Source: Mycobacterium sp. DL
Lineage (GTDB): Bacteria; Actinomycetota; Actinomycetes; Mycobacteriales; Mycobacteriaceae
Direction of reading: 5' to 3'
Length of the DNA stretch: 64,000 nt
Assembly: GCF_039729195.1 (NCBI RefSeq)
Contig: NZ_CP155796.1
Span: 4,588,001 to 4,652,000 of the forward strand
Below, in pieces: positions 53,920 to 60,053 of the stretch. Every line of letters begins with the position of its first letter. The stretch's first letter is position 1. The notes under the pieces are model-generated. The model made no database searches, was not told where the DNA came from, and saw only the letters and a program-made list of their open reading frames with translations. A program made the position numbers and the translations under genes.

Positions 53920-54522
53920 TCATCGGACCTCCAGTCCTCGTCGGGCAGTGATGATCAGGTTGGCCAGCATTGCGTCGCGGCGTTCGCTGTTCGTCGTGGT
54001 GGTCAGCACGCCGTAGATTCCGAGCAGGAAGAACGCGGCACTGTAGAACGCCTCGACTTCGCGGTGGACCTCGCCGTCACCGCGTGCCCGCTCGATCTCG
54101 CCGACGAGCAGGACGATCACGGGGTGGTCCGACCATTCGTCCGCGCTCGAGCGGGTCGGCGAGAAGTGCAGCGCCAAAAGCTCTTTGAACAGCAGCGGTC
54201 CAAGACGTTGTTCGAGTCCGGCGACCAGGCCCACGAGCTCCGCCAACACTGTGGCCAGGTTGTGCTCCTCGCCGAGAAACCGGGCGAACTCCGCTGCCAT
54301 CCGTGACTCTTCGCGACCCTCGAGCTCGAGCAGCACATGCTCCTTGCTGGGGAAGTGGAAGAAGAAGGTCCCGTGGGCGACACCTGCGGCCGCCACGATC
54401 GTGCCGATATCGGCCCGCGCCATTCCCGACCGCTTGAACTCCGCGATCGCTGCGCCGAGGATGCGTTCGCGCGTCTGCAGCCGACGTTGTTCGCGGACCG
54501 AGTGCTTGACCCGAGATGTCAT
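53920..54522 (-). CDS. TetR-family repressor of the membrane-complex operon
   Basis: This 200-residue TetR protein has its helix-turn-helix in residues 10-55 (QTRERILGAAIAEFKRSGM, IGTIVAAAGVAHGTFFFHFP, SKEHVLLE). ATG 54522 is used; an upstream extension would enter the membrane gene. A promoter TTGACT-N17-TACAAA (54532-54560) precedes it, and repeats of a TGACT-type motif overlap the -35. The same core occurs over the -10 of the polytopic gene B. The ligand-binding domain gives no clue to the inducer. Confidence 0.9.
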   Translation of the reverse strand: MTSRVKHSVREQRRLQTRERILGAAIAEFKRSGMARADIGTIVAAAGVAHGTFFFHFPSKEHVLLELEGREESRMAAEFARFLGEEHNLATVLAELVGLVAGLEQRLGPLLFKELLALHFSPTRSSADEWSDHPVIVLLVGEIERARGDGEVHREVEAFYSAAFFLLGIYGVLTTTTNSERRDAMLANLIITARRGLEVR

Positions 54523-54531
54523 GGTCCGATC

Positions 54532-54572
54532 TTTGTAGCCGATTGGCTGATAGTAGTCAATGATAGAAGTCA
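54532..54572 (-). promoter_or_regulatory. tetR promoter with two operator repeats
   Basis: On the minus strand TGACTTCTATCA and TGACTACTATCA (54561-54572 and 54548-54559) are direct repeats 13 bp apart. TTGACT (54555-54560) and TACAAA (54532-54537) form a promoter with a 17-nt spacer. The second repeat covers the -35, which fits autorepression. Confidence 0.55.
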
Positions 54573-54577
54573 GTGAA

Positions 54578-55309
54578 TTAATCGGAGAAGATCTCGCGGT
54601 TGACCGAATGCAGGTAGGGGATCGCCAAGAAGGGGGTGATGTAGAAGATGTCGTAGAGCCACCATCCGACGACGGGGAGCACGACGCCGGCGAATCGGAC
54701 ATCGGCGTACATCGTCATGTTGAACACGTAGAGGCACCAGATGAGCACGCCCATCCAGCAGGTGATGATCATCCACTGGTGGCCCCAGCGCTTCATCTGC
54801 AGGAACCCGATTGCGGCGGCGATCCGCATGGTGAAAACGGTCAGGATCATCCCCACCTCCATGGCCTTCTCACCCGGACCGGCGGCGCCTCCCAGCCACA
54901 GCTCGTTGTAGTGCCAGAAGTACCCTGCGTCGAACATGTTTCCCCACCCGTTCAACAGCACTCGGGCGAGCAAGGTGTGGTTGGCGACCAGATCGAGGGC
55001 CCATCCGACGGTGTTGATCGCGGCGTCGATGATGACGAGATAGCCGATGAGGGTCACCAGCAGAGGGCGCACCGTGAGCCCGTCCCGCTGCGCCTTGCGC
55101 ATCAGCCACACCCCTCGCAGGAAGAGGGGCAATCCGAAGATGCCGAGCGCTGCGGTGCCGATCAGCAGGCTCCCGGAGATGAGCCACTTGTCGGCCTGGC
55201 GTTGTGCTTGTTGCGACGCCTCCAGGTGCTCGTCGAGACCGCTCGCAGAGGTAGTTGGTGCGGTGCGATGGACTTCGCGCCGACCCCGGCCCAGCGTGGG
55301 CAATTTCAT
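54578..55309 (-). CDS. Polytopic membrane protein B (putative metalloenzyme core)
   Basis: This 243-residue paralogue of the product of 50558-51292 has the same five or six spans and the same set of candidate ligands: NHTLLARVLLNGWGNMFDAG, YFWHYNELW, KRWGHQWMIITCW, YADVRFAG, LYDIF and YLHSVNREIF. The N-terminal third is different, but the C-terminal 75 residues are nearly identical. It is the first gene of the operon. No ribosome site precedes ATG 55309, and a TATAGT hexamer 8 nt upstream suggests leaderless or near-leaderless transcription under TetR control. Two paralogues in one operon suggest a hetero-oligomer. Confidence 0.8.
   Translation of the reverse strand: MKLPTLGRGRREVHRTAPTTSASGLDEHLEASQQAQRQADKWLISGSLLIGTAALGIFGLPLFLRGVWLMRKAQRDGLTVRPLLVTLIGYLVIIDAAINTVGWALDLVANHTLLARVLLNGWGNMFDAGYFWHYNELWLGGAAGPGEKAMEVGMILTVFTMRIAAAIGFLQMKRWGHQWMIITCWMGVLIWCLYVFNMTMYADVRFAGVVLPVVGWWLYDIFYITPFLAIPYLHSVNREIFSD
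54582..54815. repeat. Direct repeat arm 2 (near-identical 3' parts of genes A and B)
   Basis: This is the partner of 50562-50795 at an offset of 4020 bp. Recombination between the arms would delete tetR, the NorD/NorQ-like genes and both tiny membrane genes. Confidence 0.75.
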
Positions 55310-55315
55310 GGACGC

Positions 55316-55348
55316 TGACTATAGTCAATCGAAAGCGAGAGTCAATCG
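55316..55348. promoter_or_regulatory. TetR operator and promoter before membrane gene B
   Basis: TGACTATAGTCA (55316-55327) is a perfect 12-bp palindrome that includes the TATAGT -10 (55318-55323, minus strand) of gene B. ATAGTCAATCG (55321-55331) and AGAGTCAATCG (55338-55348) are direct repeats 17 bp apart. The core matches the repeats in front of tetR. Confidence 0.6.
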
Positions 55349-55378
55349 GCTACTTCACCCCGAGGTCTCGCAGGTTCT

Positions 55379-55519
55379 GGACGTTTCCGCGATGTCGAGG
55401 ACCTCGGACGGCTCTGCGTGTACCTTGCGACGCGGGACTGCTACGCGACGAACGCCGTCTTCCATGTGGACGGTGGAATCGACTCGAACACTTCGCCGCT
55501 GCCCATCCTCGACTACTGA
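55379..55519 (+). pseudogene. C-terminal remnant of a short-chain dehydrogenase
   Basis: These 47 codons read GRFRDVEDLGRLCVYLATRD, then CYATNAVFHVDGGIDS and end ILDY before a stop. This is the C-terminal sequence of an SDR enzyme, including the VDGG motif. The catalytic part is missing and there is no plausible start before it. It lies in another frame just upstream of the dehydrogenase gene at 55537, and was probably left by a deletion or insertion at this operon boundary. Confidence 0.65.
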
Positions 55520-55536
55520 GCAGGAACGGACACCAG

Positions 55537-56610
55537 ATGCGCAGAGTGGTTCAGTTCTCCACGGGCAACGTCGGTCGCCACTCCCTGGCGGCGATCATCG
55601 GAAGGCCCGACCTCGAGTTGGTGGGCGTGCATGCCGCCAATCCCGACAAGATCGGCCGCGACGCCGCCGACCTGTGCGGGCTCGGTGAACCGACAGGGGT
55701 GACGGCCACCGATGATGTCGATGCGTTGATCGCCTTGAAGCCGGATTGTGTTGTCTACACGGCGCTGGGGGAGACACGCCCGATGGAGGCCATCGAGCAG
55801 ATGTCCACGCTGCTGGCTGCCGGCATCAACGTGGTCGGAACGTCGATGGTGTGGCTGGTGACGCCACGCCAGGCCGACGAATGGCTGCGGCTTCCGCTGC
55901 AGGAGGCCTGCGCCGCCGGAAACGCCTCTCTCTACGTCAACGGGATCGACCCCGGGTTCTCCGGTGACACCGCGGTGCACGCCGCGCTGAGCCTGGTGAC
56001 CCGTGTCCGGTCCGTGACCGTGCAGGAGATCTTCGACTACAGCAACTACGACGACTACGAATACACCGGGACAGCAATGGGTTTCAACAGCAGCCCCGAT
56101 GACGAACTGGCGCCCGCCTATCAACCGGGCGTCATCACGTCGCTGTTCGGGGGGCTGGTGTCTAACCTCGCACGCCACCTCGACGTGGAACTCGACGAGG
56201 TTCGGCAGCGGTTCGAGCCCTGGTACACCCCGGAGCGCATCGAATGCACGATGACGACCGTCGAACCCGGCAACCTGGCGGCGGTGCGGTTCGCCGTCGA
56301 AGGAGTACGTGACGGAGTCCCGGTCATCACCGTGGAACACATCAACCGACTTACGTCCGCGGCCGCACCGGAGTGGGAGTTTCCCCCCGACGGCCACCTC
56401 GGCATGCACAAGGTGGTGGTGGAAGGTGAACCGCGGGTGGAGGTGAGCACCCACCTGTCTCACCCGGTTCTCGACGTCACCGATGCCGGATGCATCTCCA
56501 CCGCGGCGAGAGCGGTGAACGCGATCGACTGGGTCTGCGGCGCTCCCGCAGGTCTGGTCTCGGTGGAAGACATCCCGCCGATCGAGATGATTCGCGGCTT
56601 GATGTGGTGA
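55537..56610 (+). CDS. DapB-fold NAD(P)-dependent dehydrogenase, paralogue
   Basis: This 357-residue protein starts with a Rossmann motif (VVQFSTGNVGRHSLAAIIGR), and the second domain holds VNGIDPGFSGDTAVHAALSL. It shares the fold and layout of the enzyme at 47774-48829 (351 residues) but is clearly diverged. It runs divergently from the membrane operon. An AGGAA sequence lies about 11 nt upstream of the ATG. The substrate is probably related to that of the paralogue; none is known. Confidence 0.83.
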   Translation: MRRVVQFSTGNVGRHSLAAIIGRPDLELVGVHAANPDKIGRDAADLCGLGEPTGVTATDDVDALIALKPDCVVYTALGETRPMEAIEQMSTLLAAGINVVGTSMVWLVTPRQADEWLRLPLQEACAAGNASLYVNGIDPGFSGDTAVHAALSLVTRVRSVTVQEIFDYSNYDDYEYTGTAMGFNSSPDDELAPAYQPGVITSLFGGLVSNLARHLDVELDEVRQRFEPWYTPERIECTMTTVEPGNLAAVRFAVEGVRDGVPVITVEHINRLTSAAAPEWEFPPDGHLGMHKVVVEGEPRVEVSTHLSHPVLDVTDAGCISTAARAVNAIDWVCGAPAGLVSVEDIPPIEMIRGLMW

Positions 56611-56622
56611 CCGCTGCAGTGC

Positions 56623-57285
56623 TCAACCGCGCGAGAACATGGTGACCGCGTCGGCCGCCGGGGTGTCACCGGAGATCAGCTCGAACGTCTGACCGGCGGT
56701 GCCGGGAGCGTCGAGCACCTCGAGCAGAACCGCCGCGACATCTTCACGGGGGATGCTGTCACGTCCGGTCTCGGCCGCGATCGTCACCTGTCCGGTCCCC
56801 GGATCGTCGGTGAGCAGACCTGGCCGCACAATCGTCGCGTCCAGGTTCCTGCGGCCCCGGATGTCGGCGTCCGCAGCGCTTTTTGCACGCAGGTAGGCGG
56901 CAAAAACCGGATCATCGGTGTCATCGAGCTCGGCATCGGCTCCCATCGCCGAGATCATCACATAGCGACGAACGCCGGCGTGCTCGGCGGCATCGGCCAG
57001 CAGGATCGCCGCGTCGCGGTCGACCGTCTCCTTGCGCGCCGCACCGCTGCCGGGGCCGGCCCCGGCAGCGAACACCACAGCGTCTGCTCCGCGAAGAGCA
57101 GCCGCCACGTCGTCGACGGAGCTGTTCTCCAGATCCATCACAATGGCCTGTGCCCCTGCACTTTCCAGATCTGCGGAGTGCGCGGGATTGCGGATGAAGC
57201 CTGCGACGGTGTCCCCACGTTCGGACAGCAATCGTTCGAGGATCAACGCGATCTTCCCGTGCCCTCCGGCGACCACTACATGCAT
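56623..57285 (-). CDS. NAD(P)-binding Rossmann protein (atypical SDR, YwnB-like)
   Basis: This 220-residue protein starts MHVVVAGGHGKIALILERLL with a GxxGxxA nucleotide motif, followed by VVFAAGAGPGSGAARKETVD and YVMISAMGAD. It belongs to the atypical short-chain dehydrogenase group (NAD(P)H-binding, PF13460 type). A strong AGGAGGG ribosome site 7 nt upstream fixes the start. It lies 11 bp after the next gene on the same strand (57297-57728), so the two form an operon with the VOC gene first. Confidence 0.82.
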   Translation of the reverse strand: MHVVVAGGHGKIALILERLLSERGDTVAGFIRNPAHSADLESAGAQAIVMDLENSSVDDVAAALRGADAVVFAAGAGPGSGAARKETVDRDAAILLADAAEHAGVRRYVMISAMGADAELDDTDDPVFAAYLRAKSAADADIRGRRNLDATIVRPGLLTDDPGTGQVTIAAETGRDSIPREDVAAVLLEVLDAPGTAGQTFELISGDTPAADAVTMFSRG

Positions 57286-57296
57286 TGTCGTCCCTC

Positions 57297-57728
57297 CTAC
57301 GTTGCGAACACCTGTGAATCGTCGGCGAACGCCTTGAACTCGAGAGCATTCCCCGCGGCATCGAGAAGAAACATCGTCCACTGCTCGCCTGTTTCGCCCG
57401 CGAAGCGCACGTACGGTTCGATGACAAAATCGACACCGGCGACGCGCAGTCGATCGCTCAGTTCCTGGAACGCGGGGACCGTCAGGATCAGGCCGAAGTG
57501 TGGGACCGGCACGTCATGTCCGTCGACCGGGTTGTGCACTGCAGCCGTGCGATCGGGGGCCAGATGGGTGACGAGTTGGTGCCCGTGCAGATTCCAGTCA
57601 ACCCAGGTCTCATCGCTGCGGCCCTGTTCGAGGCCCAGCAGGTCGCCGTAGAAATGGCGGGCGGCGGCCAGGTCGTCAACCGGTATCGCGAGGTGGAAAC
57701 GCGGGATCGAAGAGTCGGGAGCACTCAT
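57297..57728 (-). CDS. VOC-family dioxygenase-like protein
   Basis: This 143-residue VOC protein has metal-site residues in RFHLAIPVDDLAAARHFYGD (His) and GNALEFKAFAD (Glu), with FGLILTVPAFQELSDRL in the second half. This is the usual fold of small glyoxalase/dioxygenase-like proteins; the reaction is unknown. A TAGCAT hexamer lies exactly 6 nt before the ATG, so it is probably leaderless. It is followed by the Rossmann-protein gene. Confidence 0.82.
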   Translation of the reverse strand: MSAPDSSIPRFHLAIPVDDLAAARHFYGDLLGLEQGRSDETWVDWNLHGHQLVTHLAPDRTAAVHNPVDGHDVPVPHFGLILTVPAFQELSDRLRVAGVDFVIEPYVRFAGETGEQWTMFLLDAAGNALEFKAFADDSQVFAT

Positions 57729-57734
57729 GAGGCC

Positions 57735-57740
57735 ATGCTA
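57735..57740 (-). promoter_or_regulatory. Leaderless -10 hexamer for the VOC gene
   Basis: TAGCAT on the minus strand is 6 nt before the ATG at 57728. Confidence 0.45.
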
Positions 57741-57804
57741 CGGACCGATCGATGCGCCCAGTGGTTATTGCCCGGCGCCGCACTCACGGAGACCCTCAAG
57801 CAGT

Positions 57805-57810
57805 TAGGCT
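57805..57810 (+). promoter_or_regulatory. Leaderless -10 hexamer for the hydrolase-P450-moeY operon
   Basis: TAGGCT is 6 nt before the GTG at 57817, the same hexamer and spacing as before the FKBP gene. Confidence 0.5.
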
Positions 57811-57816
57811 ATCTAG

Positions 57817-58656
57817 GTGGGGGTTACACGGGTCCACCACCTGAACTGCGCAACGCTACGAGGTGGCTCACTGCAGGGTCTGCCTCTAGTTTGCCATGTC
57901 CTGCTCCTGGAGACCTCGTCCGCCGGCCTTGTGCTGGTCGACACCGGTTTGGGCACTGCGGATTACGCGGACCTCACTTCGCGACTTGGGTTCGGATTCT
58001 CCAAGATCTATTCGCGGCCCGAGCCTGATCCCTCGCTGGCTGCCGCCGAGCAGATCTCCCAGCGCGGACTCTCGCCGGGCGACGTCCGCCACATCGTGCT
58101 CACTCATCTCGATCTGGACCACGTCGGCGGTCTCAGCGATTTCCCCGACGCGCACGTGCATGTGCACACCACCGAGTTGCGGGCGGCACGTCAAGGGACG
58201 AACTGGAGAGACCGACTGCGATACCGGCCCGCAATGTGGGCGCACGGTCCCCGGTGGAATGCCTACCACCCGTCCGGTGAAACCTGGCTGGGTTTTGATG
58301 CCGTGCGCGGTCTGGAGGGACTCGACGACGACGTCCTGATGCTGCCACTGCACGGCCACTCCCACGGTCACGTCGGGATAGCCGTCCGTTCGCCCGCAGG
58401 CTGGCTGCTCGCCGCCGGCGACGCGTACTTCGACCAGCGCGAGGTCAAACTGCCCCAACGGGTTTGCGCCAGGTCCGCAGCGGTGTTCCAAGCGGTCGTC
58501 GGCGCCGAGGACAAGGCACGCCGTCACAACCAGGACCGACTACGAGCGTTGCACGCCGACCATCCCGAGGTGACGATCTTCTGCGCCCACGACCCCACCG
58601 AGTACGTCGAAATCGTTCGGGGACAGGGAGAATCACCCCGAGGTCTTCCCGCGTGA
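57817..58656 (+). CDS. Metallo-beta-lactamase-fold hydrolase
   Basis: This 279-residue hydrolase has the metal motif VLTHLDLDHVGGLSD, a variant in which the second His of HxHxDH is Asp, as in some lactonase-like members. Further ligands lie in LPLHGHSHGHVG (His), LLAAGDAYFD (Asp) and IFCAHDPTEY (His). GTG 57817 is leaderless-like. It overlaps the P450 start (GTGA). It may open a lactone or ester formed by the neighbouring oxidases; this is inference. Confidence 0.85.
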   Translation: MGVTRVHHLNCATLRGGSLQGLPLVCHVLLLETSSAGLVLVDTGLGTADYADLTSRLGFGFSKIYSRPEPDPSLAAAEQISQRGLSPGDVRHIVLTHLDLDHVGGLSDFPDAHVHVHTTELRAARQGTNWRDRLRYRPAMWAHGPRWNAYHPSGETWLGFDAVRGLEGLDDDVLMLPLHGHSHGHVGIAVRSPAGWLLAAGDAYFDQREVKLPQRVCARSAAVFQAVVGAEDKARRHNQDRLRALHADHPEVTIFCAHDPTEYVEIVRGQGESPRGLPA

Positions 58657-60053
58657 CCACGATCCCTTCGATGCCCGCCGACGGCGACACCGCTGATCTC
58701 CCCTTGGCTCCGCTCAACCCGCTGCCGTACTTCCAACGATTGCGGGCTGTGCGGAACTATCACAGCGGGCCGGAGACGCTGCGGGACGCAGGCGGCCCGG
58801 TGACACGCTGGAACATCGGGCCGCGATGGCTGACGCCGACGATGGTGCTGGCGACGTCGCCGGGCGCCATCCGCGACGTGCTCACCCCCAGGGACGGGTC
58901 GGTCGACAAGACGACCCCGGTGTTCAACGAAGTGCGCCGGGTCCTCGGGGCCAACCTCGCGAACCTGCCGCACGAGGCATGGGCCCCGCGTCGTCGGACC
59001 ATCCAACCGGTGTTCACCAAGCAGCACGTTCGCGAGTTCGGTGATCACATGGCCGGGGCCGCGGAGTCGGTGGGCGCGCTGTGGGCCGACGGAGCAGAGA
59101 TCGATCTCGATGCGGAATCCCGGCTACTCAGTCTGCGGGCGTTGGGACGTTCGGTGCTCGGCATCAACCTCGACGAACGGCCCGACGTCGTCGAGGCGTT
59201 GCACATCGCCATCCGGTATGCCATGCACCGCGCGCTGATTCCTCTCCGCGCGCCACGCTGGCTGCCGACACCGATGCGCAGACGCGCCCGGGAGGCCAGC
59301 GCTCACGTCCACCGCTTCGCACACCGCATTCTGCAGGCTTGCCGCGAGGATCCCACCGTGGAGGCGCCACTGGTCCGGGCGCTCATGGACGCGCGAGACC
59401 CCGAGACGGGCCGAGCGCTGTCCGACGACGAGATAGCCGACGAACTGATCATCTTCATCTTCGCCGGCCACGACACCACCGCGACCACCCTGACGTACGC
59501 CCTGTGGGCGCTCGGACACCACCCCGACATCCAGAATCGGGTAGCTGCAGAGGTTTCCGCGCTGCCCGGCCGTGAGCTGACGTCCGACGATGTCCCTCGC
59601 CTGGGTTATACCGTTCAGGTGATTCGCGAGTCGCTCCGGCTGTGTCCTCCCGGACCCACCGGAACCCGTATGGCAACACGTGACATGCAGGTGGGCGGGT
59701 ACCGCATTGCCGCCGGGACCATGCTGGTCGTCGGCCGGATGGCCGTGCAACGCGACCCGGCGCTGTGGACCGACCCGATGTCGTTCGACCCGGACCGGTT
59801 CAGCCCCGAGCGGTTCAAGAAACTCGACCGGTGGCAGTACATCCCGTTCGGCGGCGGGACGCGTTCATGTATCGGAGACCATTTCGCGATGCTCGAGAAC
59901 ACCCTGGCCCTGGCGACGATTGTGCGTCGTACCGAGTTCACCTCACTGTCAACAGATTTCCCACTGAAGCTGCATTTTACGATGGTGCCGGGCGGACCGG
60001 TGATGGCTCGGACCCGGCGCCGCCGTCCTGGTGGCCGAGTGGCGACGGCATGA
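58653..60053 (+). CDS. Cytochrome P450, class with CYP4/CYP102-like features
   Basis: This 466-residue P450 is longer than the other two. I-helix: FIFAGHDTTATTL; K-helix: VIRESLRLCPPGP; haem loop: PFGGGTRSCIGDHFAMLE. The FGGGxRxCIG form and ESLRLCPPGP are typical of fatty-acid and terpenoid hydroxylases of the CYP4/CYP102 type and their bacterial relatives. It is coupled on both sides: its GTG overlaps the hydrolase stop and its stop overlaps the moeY-like ATG. Confidence 0.92.
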   Translation: MTTIPSMPADGDTADLPLAPLNPLPYFQRLRAVRNYHSGPETLRDAGGPVTRWNIGPRWLTPTMVLATSPGAIRDVLTPRDGSVDKTTPVFNEVRRVLGANLANLPHEAWAPRRRTIQPVFTKQHVREFGDHMAGAAESVGALWADGAEIDLDAESRLLSLRALGRSVLGINLDERPDVVEALHIAIRYAMHRALIPLRAPRWLPTPMRRRAREASAHVHRFAHRILQACREDPTVEAPLVRALMDARDPETGRALSDDEIADELIIFIFAGHDTTATTLTYALWALGHHPDIQNRVAAEVSALPGRELTSDDVPRLGYTVQVIRESLRLCPPGPTGTRMATRDMQVGGYRIAAGTMLVVGRMAVQRDPALWTDPMSFDPDRFSPERFKKLDRWQYIPFGGGTRSCIGDHFAMLENTLALATIVRRTEFTSLSTDFPLKLHFTMVPGGPVMARTRRRRPGGRVATA

